Of a stretch of 64,000 nt of DNA, positions 1 through 11,400 are shown one piece after another. The translations under genes and the position numbers were made by a program. Position 1 is the stretch's first letter. Every line of letters starts with the position of its first letter. The notes below the pieces were generated by a model. That model searched no databases. It was given only the letters and a program-made list of their open reading frames with translations, and was not told the DNA's origin. Source of the stretch: Nansenia antarctica (Eukaryota > Chordata > Actinopteri > Argentiniformes > Microstomatidae); assembly GCA_963989245.1 (NCBI GenBank), contig OZ022339.1, forward strand, positions 95,539,332 through 95,603,331, given 5' to 3'.

Positions 1-192
1 CAACCGATGGAGACGGTGTCGCGCTCCCTGGAGCTCCTGTCTGAGTCGGTGCAGCAGCTGGCCGAGACGCAGCAGGAGTTTGTGCGTGAGTCCCTGCAGC
101 TCCAGAGAGAGACTGTGAACGTGCTCAGAGACTTTGCCAGCGGAGCCCTGAACCTCATGCACGACAAGCTCAATGGACGACCGGCGCTATAG
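1..192 (+). CDS. C-terminal part of an unidentified coiled-coil/Myb-SANT-type protein (partial)
   Basis: The frame is open from base 1 and stops at 190-192, so this is the last coding stretch of a gene that begins outside the window. The peptide is Glu/Gln/Leu rich, with a heptad-like helix (SLELLSESVQQLAETQQEF) and the ending LMHDKLNGRPAL. This helical tail resembles the C-termini of fish Myb/SANT-like DNA-binding proteins, but the assignment rests on memory of the family's style and no domain signature is present. No polyadenylation signal was clear in the next 100 bases. Confidence 0.5.
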   Translation, partial: QPMETVSRSLELLSESVQQLAETQQEFVRESLQLQRETVNVLRDFASGALNLMHDKLNGRPAL

Positions 193-540
193 CAACAGAG
201 GGGGGCTGAAGTGACGGTGTAACAGGCAGCCGAAGTCAAGATGGTGCCTAGTATCAGAGGTCTCCTTTAGGACAAATGCATTTAGTGATGTGAATTAAGG
301 TTGTCAATGCTTTGATCGAAAATGTACCTTAGTATAACGTGATTGAATGACGGTTGCCTCTACAACGTGTTTGAAGATTGTAACTTATAGTTACATCGCC
401 TCACTAATTGTGTTTGTCATAATCAGGCAAAATCTGATCAGTTTACATCAGATACCAAGCACGATCTTGACTTGTCACCTCCAAAGACTTATCTGCCCCC
501 CCCCCACCCCCTGGTGCTGGACTTCTATAATCTGTTTGAA
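193..540. other. Non-coding spacer without recognisable features
   Basis: AT-rich sequence after the stop codon of the first gene, with a short C-run near 497-510. I see no convincing coding frame, RNA gene or terminal repeat here. It probably includes 3' untranslated sequence of the upstream gene. Confidence 0.4.
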
Positions 541-1032
541 CATCTACGACTGGTTTGAAAAACCCAGTACATTTTGGAGTTTTTCTCAGTGTCTCCCTTT
601 CGCGTTCCACTTTTTCATTTTTCTTTTTTGCGCTCCACTCTCGTAATTCCTCCTGTCCGCCATGATCATGACATTGACAATCGCTCCACCAAAGATGATG
701 CCCCTGCCCTGCGCGTGACGCGTCGATGTAAACCTCTCCATTGGCCTAAATATACAGTATAATTAAACAAATTAAAACACGTCATTCATCAGAGCGTCCA
801 GTAGGAATAGTGATAGGGGCTGTATTTCCATGCCCGCGGGGGAGGGGGGGGGAGCTGTATTTCCGTGCCCTGCGCTGCGACAAAACATTTTTTTCCAATT
901 TGAACGTAATTTATGAATTCAAAATCAAAGAGCAAATATTTATTCATACATTTGGATTTATTTTGGGGCCCCTTGTAGCCCGGGGCCCCTGGGCTCAAGC
1001 CCAGGGTAGCCCATGCATAAGTCCGGCCCTGC
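541..1032. repeat. Interspersed repeat, copy 1 (pairs with 7912-8394)
   Basis: This block aligns almost base for base with 7912-8394, from CATCTACGACTGGTT to CCATGCATAAGTCCGGCCC. It contains a GGGGCCC-rich palindromic stretch near its right end and finishes in GTCCGGCCCTG, the style of a hAT right end. I do not see a matching inverted left end, so the class is uncertain. It abuts the first recognisable BTB codons, and no N-terminal BTB codons lie upstream, so its arrival may have removed or separated the 5' part of that gene. Confidence 0.7.
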
Positions 1033-1659
1033 CTACAGGCATGCCACTTCCAGCCCACAGCTGCATCCTGGCTGCCTTCAGCCCCTACCTGTCAAGAGCT
1101 TTATCCTCCCCCTCACACCTTCCTAACCAGATCCACCCACTCAATCAATCAATCAATGTTGGGCCCCAGACACTGCTTATGCTGGTAGGACTCCTCTACT
1201 CTGGAACACTGGAGGGAGAGGGAACGGAGGAGCAGGAGGAGGTGAGGGCTGCAGCCTACGGACTGGGCATAAGGTTGGTGGAAGGATGGAAGGATCGGGG
1301 GAGTAAGGGGGAGAAGGATGAGGAAGGATGGAGGAGTTGTAGAGAGGCAGGAGTGCAGACGGATGAGTCAGAGGATGGAGAGATGGAGAGGAAGAGTCCA
1401 GACACCGGGGTGCAGACCGTGATGGAGGGAAGGAGGGACAGAGAGACTTGTATGGACATGCAGACACACGTGGACACGGGGACACAGACTGTGAGATCTG
1501 ATGAACACACTGATACTCCGTTCCTCAGCTGTGTCCCTGCCCCACCCTCATTGGCTCTCACAACTTCACCCCCACAGAACACAGCCTATCCAGCAGCCCC
1601 CTCCCTGAGGCCCCAAAACATCAACCCTCTTCCCCTTCCCAGCCCTTCAACTCCATGGT

Positions 1660-1973
1660 ACTGTAGTGTAATGTAGTGTAGTGTAGTAGTAGTGTAGTGT
1701 AGTGTAGTGTAGTGTAGTGTAGTGTAGTGTAGTGTAGTGTAGTGTTAGTGTAGTGTAGTAGTGTAGTGGTGTGTAGTGTAGTAGTGTAGTGTAGTGCAGT
1801 GTAGTGTAGTGTAGTGTAGTGTAGTGTAGTGTAGTGTAGTGTAGTGTAGTGTTAGTGTAGTGTAGTAGTGTAGTGGTGTGTAGTGTAGTGTAGTGTAGTG
1901 TAGTGTAGTGTAGTGTAGTAGTGTAGTGTAGTAGTGTAGTGTAGTGTAGTAGTGTAGTGTAGTGTAGTGTAAA
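1660..1973. repeat. Pentanucleotide GTAGT-type satellite inside btbd18-like coding region
   Basis: About 310 bp of GTGTA/GTAGT units with occasional one-base additions. It lies between two copies of the motif AACTCCATGGTA (about 1650 and 1996). It introduces TAG stops into the btbd18-like frame at 1674-1676. The array also opens long Tyr/Thr/Leu/His-repeat frames on the minus strand; these are translations of the simple repeat and not genes. Confidence 0.9.
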
Positions 1974-2092
1974 AAAGAACTACAGTTCCCTCTAAACTCC
2001 ATGGTAGCATGGCATTGCCCATCCAAACGACAAGTGCCAGGAGACCCATGTCAGTGTGAGAGGAGTGGGGTTGATGGAGGCACCAGGACGAG

Positions 2093-2342
2093 GGAGAGCA
2101 TCTGCAAGAAGAAAAAGAAGGATTTGATGATAAAGCAGGAACTGTCAGAGGATGGAGAGATGGAGAGGAGGAGTCCAGACACCGGGGTGCAGACCGTGAT
2201 GGAGGGAAGGAGGGACGGAGAGACTTGTATGGACATGCAGACACACGTGGACACGGGGACACAGACTGTGAGATCTGATGAACACACTGAGAGCATCTGC
2301 AAGAAGAAAAAGAAGGATTTGATGATAAAGCAGGAACTGTCA
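2093..2342 (+). repeat. In-frame 195-bp duplication in btbd18-like exon
   Basis: The block beginning GAGAGCATCTGCAAGAAG at 2093 starts again at 2288, giving a 195-bp (65-codon) repeat with a partial second copy. Its central part (about 2147-2287) is also present upstream at about 1367-1512. The encoded peptide contains repeated VQT/TQT motifs (TGVQT, DMQTH, TGTQTV). Confidence 0.8.
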
Positions 2343-3339
2343 GGGGATAGAGAGACCCTGAAGCCTGATCTGCAGAGTAAGGTGTCTGAGGTGTTCAGAC
2401 AGAGGGATAAGGTGGCTCCCCTCGTGAGGGATAAAGGAGTGAAACCCTCCCAAAGAGCAGAGAGTCAAGGGAATATGCCAAGACAGCGTGAAAAAAAGCA
2501 TTGAAGACACCAACACCTGCCAAAAAGCTAAATCATCCAGCCTCAATACTCTGGCTACGGTAGCTGGGCTGGTCACCATGGAACCCCCAAAACGGAAACG
2601 AGGAAGACCTCGGAAGATACGTCCAGAAGACAACGTTTTCCCTGTCTATTCAGTTCCCTCAAGCAAAGGCCACGACGGGGAAACTGTCCCTAATAAGAGG
2701 AGAAGAGAGGAGTCAGGAGAAGAGAGGGAAACGCCAAAGAGAGAGTACAGGAAGAAGTTAAGGCTCAGGGAGAGACTTGTTGAAGAGGAGGGAATGAAGA
2801 AGAGTGTTGTGGAGGACAAACCTGAGTCAAGTCTTCAGAAAACTTCCCCCGTTTTCAGAGAGGAGCCAGTTCACTCAGGATGTTGTAGCAATTTGATTGG
2901 ACGCAGTCCAGAACCCCAGCCCTTTGGTTTAAAACAGACCTCAAGTCTAGAGAGAACTGAGGGAACTCCAGCGAACAAAGACAAAGTGAGAAACCCAGCA
3001 AACAAGTTGACGCCCTCAAAGCGGACGCCCGTGGTTACTCTGAAGAAGGTCCAAGAAATCCTGAAGCAGAAAAGCACAGAGAACAAACAGACAAGTGAAA
3101 CAGAAAGAGAGAAACAACGTGAAGCGAAATTGGTGGAACCAACTGAAAAAGACAACAGTGGTAAAGAATCTATGAAGGTGATGGACAATGGCACTATCCA
3201 GTCTCTAGAAAGCTACGCAATTGAACAAGAGGTGACGGAAAGAGTGGCGGTCGAGATGGACATTTCCAGTGAAGAGATGGGCGTGGACAGTGGGGTCCAT
3301 CAGACGCTGGTTTATGCAGCCAAAAAGCATGTGAGCGCA

Positions 3340-4451
3340 CAGGGGCGGATTTAGGATCGCAGGAGATCCGGGGCTTAGCCCAGAGGGAGAATATAATGTG
3401 CGCGCAGAGCGCGCCGGAAAATGTTGCCTTCAACCTTCAACTTACCACCACCTTAAAGCGGACAAAAGGCACTGGAGAACACATATACATTCACACCCTT
3501 TAATGAAGCAAACTAATTGTGGTGGTTCTGGGCACAGAGGGAGGTCAGCACACGTAGCTCCCCCTGTCAGTCACCATCATTTATATTTGTATAGAATTAC
3601 ATAATTGATGGGCTGAGGCTAGTTATGTTACAGTATGTATATCAGGGCAGACTCTGTGCTCACCACTTATATTGTATTGATTGTCTTGTCCTGTGTTATA
3701 TGACGATATATTACATGTATTGTTGGCCTGTGTATAGTACTGTGAAATCAAATCCCCCCTGGGACATTAAACAAACTTAGTTAGTTAGCGTTACATCTTA
3801 GGATAGATTTGAGTCATTTTCTGTATACATACATACTACCATAAGGGAATACTTAATGTGGTTACTCCATGTTTACTAGCTGTAACATTAATGTTACATC
3901 ATTCTTTTTCACTTGTTACTCAGTCAACCAGAGTGCAGATATCAAGGACTATCAGCCTGTTATTCACTTTATTTGTATAAGTATTATCCTTTGTTTGATT
4001 TCTTACCATGTACCGTAACAGTACCTTGCTATGTTTCATTTTCATTATAACATAACGTTATGTTATGATAGCCAGCTAGCATTAGCAAACCGGAAAAGTA
4101 GTGTCAGTGAGTCAGTCACCTTTCTAATAAGATTCACAAACCTGAAACATCATCTGTCATCACTGCTGGTGATGTTATTGTTGTCAGCTGCTGATACTGC
4201 TGCTGCAACCATCCTTACAATTTTGCAAGTCAGGCACTGAATGAGATCACTTCTTCTTCAGGGCAGGGCAGGCTACGCAGTACGCAGGCTAATGTCGCGC
4301 AGCTGCTGCCTCTCTGTTGGACTCCGGTACTGCACGTTACTCACGAGAGTTTTTTTTTTATTTTTTTTATTTTTTAAAGTAAAACATTCGGGGCTTTTCA
4401 GAAAACATCCGGGGCTTGAGCCCAAGTAGCCACCCCCTAGCGCCGCCCCTG
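3340..4451. mobile_element. Non-autonomous hAT element inserted in btbd18-like exon
   Basis: The element begins CAGGGGCGG and ends CCGCCCCTG, an inverted terminal pair. It is flanked on both sides by the identical octamer TGAGCGCA (3332-3339 and 4452-4459), the 8-bp duplication expected of hAT transposases. Length is 1112 bp with no transposase frame inside, so it would need a transposase in trans. It brings an in-frame TAG at 3352-3354. Removing element plus one octamer joins the flanking codons in frame into an acidic stretch that runs to a splice donor. Confidence 0.9.
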
Positions 4452-4544
4452 TGAGCGCAGGAGAAGAAGAGGAGGTTGATGTGGGTGTAGAAGAGGAAGT
4501 CAGTCTGGGGATAGATAAAAGATGGGAGGAGTGTCCTGATTCAG

Positions 4545-5748
4545 GTAGGCCTAAATATATTTGCAATTAATTCAGTGTGTGTTGTTAATGTTGTTATAAT
4601 ATGATAATGTATAGATATGATAGATATGATATGATAGATAGATATGATGTATAGATATGATAGATCACTTTTCAAAAAATGCCGGTCGAGAGAGGACCCT
4701 GGCATTGCTTGTTCGCCGCATCTCCGCCCGAAATCTAGGTGTAATTGCAGTATACAGAGTAGATTTTCCTACAAAGACACTTTAGATTTAGTAATCTAAA
4801 AATTAATTAGACCCCTATACTTTCCCCTTTTTAATTAATTAGACCCCTATACTTTCCCCTTTATTTTCTTTGTTTCTTTTTATTTTACTACTCAATCTTT
4901 TCCATTTGTAAAGCGTCTTTGAGTGTCTAGAAAAGCACTATATAAGTCTAATGTGAATGAATGAATGAATGAATGAATGAATGAATGGTCTTTATTGTCA
5001 TTGCTACAGTACAGGTACCAAACAACGACATTTAGGAGGGGTGGCTCCCCTGGTGTTAGGAAAGAGAAAAAACTTTAAAAAAACACTTTAAAAAAACACA
5101 AGAAGGGAAGGAGCTGGTTTACATAAATAAAGGCTATGTACACTATCCACTATACTATACTGTACAGATAGACGACTAGGGTTGTCATATTGCACATAGT
5201 GTTATTGCACATTTATTTAAAGTGTCATTTATTATTTGTTATTAACGTTAAAATACAACAAATAATGTAGTGTATACAGTACTCTGCATAAATAAGGGAC
5301 AGTGAAGCATTTTGTGTACATGTTTCACCATTCAGAAATTACATCTCTTGTATACATGGTCCCTCTATGTCGAAATTAAAAGTAATGGGACAGATTTCCA
5401 AATTAAGCACTCATGTTTTAGTATTTGGTCGACAGTCCTTTGCATACAAAAAGTGTTTGAAATCTGTTCGTGACCCATTGATCCCACCAGACACTGGGTA
5501 CATTAGCTGGTGATGTTCTGCCAGTCCTGTACTGCAGAACAGAAAATAGTTTTTTACTGTGTAGCTGGAAGATTTTATCATTTTATATTGACCTATTTTC
5601 ACACATATCTTCAACATATGGTCAGACAGTAATAGAAGTGAACATTACAAGGGATGTTTGTAAACTAATAGTATAACATTAGTACTGTACAGAACACATC
5701 GCAACCTCCTGTAATTTCTATACTGTATTTCTCTGCTTTTCTGAACAG
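4545..5748 (+). other. Intron of btbd18-like gene with LINE tail fragment
   Basis: It starts at the donor GTAGGC (4545) and ends at a pyrimidine-rich acceptor TTTTCTGAACAG (5748). It contains short direct repeats (TTAATTAGACCCCTATACTTTCC twice near 4805 and 4840) and the minus-oriented 3' tail of a Rex1-type LINE (4955-5228). No coding potential was seen. Confidence 0.6.
4955..5228 (-). mobile_element. 3' tail fragment of Rex1-type LINE
   Basis: An ATGA repeat tail is followed by the same segment found at the 3' ends of the LINE copies at 21318-22503, 54077-54955 and 58130-58990: TTTATTGTCATTGCTACAG, then the hairpin GGAGGGGTGGCTCCCC. Only the non-coding 3' end is present, as expected of a 5'-truncated retrotransposon. 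Confidence 0.75.
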
Positions 5749-6086
5749 GTTTGCAGGTGCACAGCAATGCAAGAGAATTGATGCTGCAGGGCCTCACCCA
5801 TGACCACATGCACCTCCCACAAAAAAACTAAATGGAGGTCCGCCATTTGAATTTACAGACCTGTCAGGTAACTCATCCCCCTGCTCTGGGATCCCGCAAG
5901 GTCACTACCAGGTCCACTGGAAGCTGGGAGGAGGAGGAGGAGGATGAGGATGAGGATGTGGACATTCTAGTGTACTCTCCAAGATTGTTGGGGGCGGGAC
6001 TTGGGGCTACTGAACTGACTGGGGAAGAAGAGGAGGAGCAAGAAGAAGATGAAGATGAAAACGAGGTTGATGTAATTGGAGATTAG

Positions 6087-7642
6087 GTAGTCTAAGCACC
6101 TACCACATACTGGTAACTTTGAAACCTCAAGTATGAAAGTCAATGATACTTGTATCTACTAAGGAAGTGAATTTTGCTACAAAGCAGCATCAGCCAAGTT
6201 GCTTAACAGGCTTGTCACACTAACTACTCTTTTGTTTAATTTAATTTCATGGTTTTATCCCAATTAAGAATTCAGCCAGTCAGACTGAAATTATAAGCGC
6301 TTATAATGGTCACCTCTAGAATTAACACTACAATTTGTCAAATTACTACAGTGCTGTCTTATGTTCTATAATTGTGTTTTCTTGAGTGGTAGCCTATTAG
6401 CGTGCAAGACCTTTTGTGACAATAGAATATATGTTTGTTATTAAATGTATTGTTTAATATTTATTTTTGTTATTGGTTTGCTTATTCCCAGCAGACCTCA
6501 CAACTGTGGATATGTGGGGTCCAGCTCCCCTATGTTGGCAACCACAAGAATTCACTCCTACGGGATAGTGGTCATACAGTCGGTCATACTTGTGAGGTTT
6601 GCTTGGGCCAACTAAATCTCAATTATCCCATAGATTTATGTTCTCTATTGTGTACAAGTATGCATAAACCTGTTATAGTCAGTGTTTGAAAAGTATTATT
6701 GTTATGTAATGTTCGCTCTCAATTGATTGCAATGTGAATTGTCAAACAAGAGTGAGTTTAATTTTTCCAGAGCCTGTTCCAATACCTTCCCTCTGAGGTA
6801 AAAATGTGTGTAAAAAAAGTAAACCAAAGATTTACACAGTAAAAAATAAAAAAAAGTTCACACAACACCGTTGGCAACTATCCATGTAATCGGTTCTTAA
6901 TTGTGATTCCACCAAGGTGCAACCAGAGTTGTTTTTTGTTGAGTCATTGTTCGGGCCCCTACCTACACTAAAAATTATAAGCTACAACTACACCAACCAG
7001 AACCTATGACCAGAAACACACGTATCCCAATGGAGTATGTTATTGGCATAAAGCACATGAAGAAAAAGCAAGTGTTAGGCCTGAACCAAGCGGTCAAATG
7101 TGGCAGAACCCCAGAACAGACGGACACAGAGACATGGGTGACAATAATGAAAAATGTATTTAATAAAGACAGACAAAATAACAAACCTACACTAACAGGG
7201 CCTACGTGGGGGGAGTGTGTGGGTGCCTGAGACGAAATGTAAGTGAGGTGTGTATTGGACAGCTACAGTATGTGTCTGGGCGCGAGTGTCTAGCGTGCAA
7301 AAACTAATGTGGTGTAGATATGTAAATGCGGAGGCTGTTGTTCAATGTGCGTGTACTGACCAGTCCAGAACTACGAGGGGGTAATCCAGTGAGAGGGGTC
7401 CGGGAGGACTAGCAAGGGGGTGAAGTCCGTCCGTGATGAAAGGGGGAGAATCCAGAGGGTGGCATGTTGAGTGAGAACGGAGGGAGGTTGGGAAGGCTGT
7501 CCGGAGATGATGGGATGGAATGGTGGAGGACTGGGGAGTGACACTGGGATGGCAGGGGAGGAAGGTTCCTTGGATGGTGAGAGAGAAAAACAAACACAGG
7601 TAAAAATAATAAAACGGATGAGAACATAATATATACAGAACA
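6087..7642. other. AT-rich intergenic stretch, no gene recognised
   Basis: 6087-6960 is AT-rich, with only short accidental frames. About 6990-7640 has the look of an unclassified interspersed repeat. The missing C-terminal exon of adad2 would be expected on the minus strand in this direction, but I could not recognise it. Confidence 0.4.
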
Positions 7643-7643
7643 T

Positions 7644-7770
7644 ATGCTCTGCTTCAGACTGGGGGAGAGATGAGACTCTCTGCTTCAGACTGGGGGAGAG
7701 ATGAGACGCTCTGCTTCAGACTGGGGGAGAGATGAGACGCTCTGCTTCAGACTGGGGGAGAGATGAGGCG
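7644..7770. repeat. Short tandem repeat, about 36-bp unit
   Basis: The unit GCTTCAGACTGGGGGAGAGA followed by TGAGAC(G/T)CTCT recurs about four times head to tail with only single-base differences. It leads directly into the TCC microsatellite. Confidence 0.8.
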
Positions 7771-7849
7771 GCCTGCTCCTCCTCCTCCTCTTCCTCCTCC
7801 TCCTCCTCCTCCTCCTCCTCCTCCTCTTCCTCCTCCTCCTCCTCCTCCC
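7771..7849. repeat. TCC trinucleotide microsatellite
   Basis: A run of CCT/TCC units with a few TTC interruptions. It produces long poly-Pro, poly-Glu and poly-Gly frames on the two strands, which are translations of the repeat and not genes. Confidence 0.95.
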
Positions 7850-7911
7850 GCCGGTTGTCCTCTCCGACTGGGTTCACCACCTGTGCTTGAGATGGTGTGG
7901 TTAGACGCTGA

Positions 7912-8394
7912 AGCATCTACGACTGGTTGGAAAAACCCAGTAAGTTTCAGAGTTGTTCTCAGTGTCTCCCTTTCGCGTTCCACTTTTTCATTTTTCTTTG
8001 TTGCGCTCCACTCTCGTAATTCCTCCTGTCCGCCATGATCACGACATTGACAATCGCGCCACCAAAGATGATGCCCCTGCCCTGCGCGTGACGCGTCGAT
8101 GTAAACCTCTCCATTGGCCTAAATATAGAATTAAACAAATTAAAACACCTCATTCATCAGAGCGTCCAGTAGGCCTAGTGATAGGGGCTGTATTTCCATG
8201 CCCACAGGGGAGGGGGGGGCTGTATTTCCGTGCCCTGCGCTGCGACAAAACTATTTTTTCCAATTTGAACGTAATTTATTAAATCAAAATCAAAGAGCAA
8301 ATATGTATTCATACATTTGGATTTATTTTGGGGCCCTATGTAGCCCGGGGCCCCTGGGCTCAAGCCCAGGGTAGCCCATGCATAAGTCCGGCCC
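7912..8394. repeat. Interspersed repeat, copy 2 (pairs with 541-1032)
   Basis: Near-identical to 541-1032, including the GGGGCCC-rich palindromic segment and the GTCCGGCCC end. It lies immediately downstream (in transcript direction) of the last recognisable adad2 exon, where the C-terminal exon should be. Confidence 0.7.
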
Positions 8395-8469
8395 AGCCTA
8401 TATGCAGTGCAGACAAATACAGGTCCACGGGTGCCAGGATATCTACTGATTCATGGCTCAACAACTCAC

Positions 8470-11400
8470 CTTGGCACTGTGATAGGTTTGGAGGTTCAGT
8501 AGAGAACTTTGCCCACTCAGCTTTGCAATTTTGCAGAAGTAACAGTAGAGGGCTCTCTTGCACAGTCTGCTGGAGAAGCCAGGCCCACTCACAGTTGGGG
8601 AGCTAAGGGGCCAGAGAGAGCATTACGCCTACATAGAAAGCTCCCTCCACAATGAAATTATACATTTACATAATTTGTTTTTAAATGTTTGACATTTACC
8701 AGACGCTTTTATCCAAAGCAACTTACAAACGTGTCTAACAAGTAAGTGAATCACATCAGTCATCATAAGAACAAATCTATGCTAGGAGCAGGTGCTATTG
8801 GCAGTCACAATGCTAGAAGAAGGAAGGATCTTTTTTATATATACAGTAGAGGAACTGTACAGAGTAGTGGGGAGTGAAGAGGTCTTTACAGTCAAGATGG
8901 ACAGGCAAGATGTAGTCTGAAGAGATGGGTCTTCAGTACCCATCAGACTTCATTGTAATGGTAGTATACCAAGTACGGTAAGTATGAAAGTAGTCATCGA
9001 GATCATCTATGTTTCATAAAAAATACTTAAATTGTTCCCATGTTACGAGCATCGTCTACCAGTAGCACCATTGACTTACCCATCGACAACAAAGCCTGTT
9101 GTGCTGTCCAGCACCTCGATGCTCAGGTCCCCGAGGCACCAGTTGATGCTGAGGTCTTTGCAGTGGCGAGAGCTGTGTTGAGGCGCCACCCCGTCACAAC
9201 CGAGGAAGAATATCCTCTGTTTCCTAAAGGGTGGGACCAGCTGCTCCTCCCAGTCATCCCCCAGGCGATTGTTGATTGCGTCCGACACGTTGTCCGAGTT
9301 ATAGCTGGAGTCACCTGAACGGACCAGTAAACCAGAACCAAGTTCTCAAAATTCCTTCTTAACCAGTTAAGGCCCCAATACAATTCTAGAACACTGCTGT
9401 AGATTGCTGAGAATTGTCAAGATAAAGATAAAATATTAGAACAAGCCTGAGAAAAGTATCACACACCAGTATTACACAGCACATTATTCAGGGAAAACAG
9501 ACTAAATTGAGAAAGATTCGGTGACTATTTCAAAATGTACCAAAAGTCAGCATTAAGATTCTGGTTGTTGTGTTTGTATTATGGTTTGAAAACCAAAGCC
9601 GTCAACGGCTACTTACCGTAGAACATAGAACAGCCATTCCTGGCCGGGGGACGGGGGGGACTAGAGGCTTAATACCTCCCAGTGTCACTGGAGCACTGTC
9701 CGTCAGTCCTACAAGGGAGGGCGGCCTATGCTACTGTGATTGTAATGCATCCTTGGTTACTTACCTAGGACCAGGGTTCGAGTTATAAGCTGATCTCTGT
9801 GGGGGTCTCCAAAATAACAGTGCGAAATGTTCTCATGCACGCGCGAATCATGCCCACACAGCGATGGGACTTACAAGTTTTAATTAGCTATAGGCAGTAG
9901 CGGATTAAGGTGGTAAGTGGCCCTAGGCTACTCCTTTGTGTGAGGACCCCCCGCCCCCATACACAAGCCTCCCCCCTCCCCAAAATATACAACTCACGAG
10001 CACCCTGCACACACACCACTCATAATGCTTTACCATAAAACACTTAAACACTTTAATAACACAATAACACAACAGTGTTAATAATGCAAAGAATAAAAAA
10101 AAAAGTTCAGTGCATTCAGTTCTGTCTCTATTGCTCTCCTCTCCCGTTGTCTCTCTGTTACTGTCCTGTTGTCCGTCTCTCTGTTGCTCCCCTCAGCTCT
10201 AAATGACAGAAATGAATTAGCTAATTAGTTGGCATGTAAACATATAGTTAGGGTTGGGTACAGTTTGGGTTTTATTCGATACCGGTGACAAATCGATACT
10301 TTAAAAACGGTACTGGTACCGAAACATCATCCTCATCCTCATCCTCCTCCTCAAATACCAACATATCCTGACGCTACAGCTGCAGGCTACTCATTTCACC
10401 ACATCAACAGCCCCACATGAAACAACAGCTATAAAAGCGATAGTCACACATGTATCTCGGACAATAATTGTGTTATTTTTGCTATACAGAAGGAGCGAAA
10501 AATACATGTACACTAGGTTAGTAAAAAGTAAAAGCCACCTTACCTTTACGGAGACAAGATAGACCTGTTTGGTCTGTTTTCAGTAGGCTGCGGTCGCGGT
10601 CCTGGAACCCATGATGCTGACGTCCGATGTCTTTTCTTTATCCAAGATTGGATGAACGGGAGAGGGTCAAAAAATGGCCTTTTTTTGGGCGGCATGGTAG
10701 CTACTGTATGTATATACTCCTGTATAGCTAATGAATGAATGTTTGCTTCTCAATAATAGGCTAGGTGCACGATCTCACTACTTCCTGAAAGGCAACTGGT
10801 ATATGAACATATCCTGTCTCACTCTATTGGTTTAATTGATTAATCAGCTGTGCACTGTGTGTTCCAACGGTTTACCGCACAGCTGATTAATCAACCTTTT
10901 GCTGTTGCACAATATTCTACTGCGCCCCATGGTGTCTTGGTGGTGAAGTGCAGGCAGTCAAAGGCCTACTGTCATTCACAGGAGATTAATGGTGCGCGTA
11001 GCTCTTTTGGAAAACGTGTTTATTTTACAATATTTATAATATAAATTAAATAATATTCATTACATTGACATTTTGATCAAATAATAGTTGTGGTAATGTA
11101 TTATTAGCGACCCCCACAGATTTTTGATTTTACTGCCTTCATGGGAGCTCAGAGAGTCTCAGACCATCTCTATGGGAGCTCAGCTCCCATTGGCTCCCAC
11201 ATAACTCGAACCCTGCCTAGGACCACATTGATGATGTAGAGTGGCTCAATGAAGTGGCTCAGCAGCGCCCCCTGGACCCCGGTGACGGCCCAGCGGCAAA
11301 GTTTGTCACTGTCGGACATGCAGCAGACCCGGGCGCCCCACACACCCGGATGGAGGAGAGCCACAGGGATCAGAGAGCCCTTAGCATGGCACTGCAGCAT

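Larger units (their letters stand above)
1041..6086 (+). pseudogene. btbd18: BTB-domain/AT-hook protein, btbd18-like, multiply disrupted
   Basis: Coding segments run in order. 1041-1676 holds the BTB core (AHSCILAAFSPYLSRAL, then LLMLVGLLYSG and AAYGLGIRLVEGW). 2001-2504 is a charged linker. 2505-3339 holds an AT-hook (KRKRGRPRK). 4460-4544 is acidic and ends at a GTAGGC donor. 5749-6086 is an acidic C-terminus ending in EVDVIGD. BTBD18 is a nuclear BTB protein of germ cells linked to piRNA-locus transcription; that role is family knowledge. The reading is broken by a GTAGT-type satellite carrying stops (about 1660-1973), a +1 frame change in the A7 run at 2491-2497, a hAT insertion at 3340-4451 and a TAA at 5829-5831. 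The N-terminal half of the BTB domain is not visible. Either a decaying pseudogene or a damaged allele; the identification as btbd18 is probable, not certain. Confidence 0.6.

Noticed and set aside
1745..2262. Long minus-strand frames made of HYTTLHYTTL-type repeats
   Set aside because: They are translations of the GTAGT satellite with no start context, splice sites or family match.
2490..2498. A AAA AAG slippery heptamer in frame in the btbd18-like gene, suggesting programmed -1 frameshifting
   Set aside because: A -1 shift leads to a stop within about 25 codons. The conserved downstream frame needs a +1 shift, so an indel in the A run explains it better.
7716..8038. Poly-Glu, poly-Gly and poly-Pro frames
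   Set aside because: They are produced by the TCC microsatellite on the two strands.
9896..10000. A second nested hAT inside the adad2 insertion
   Set aside because: Only a left-end-like motif was found; no matching right end lies within the element.
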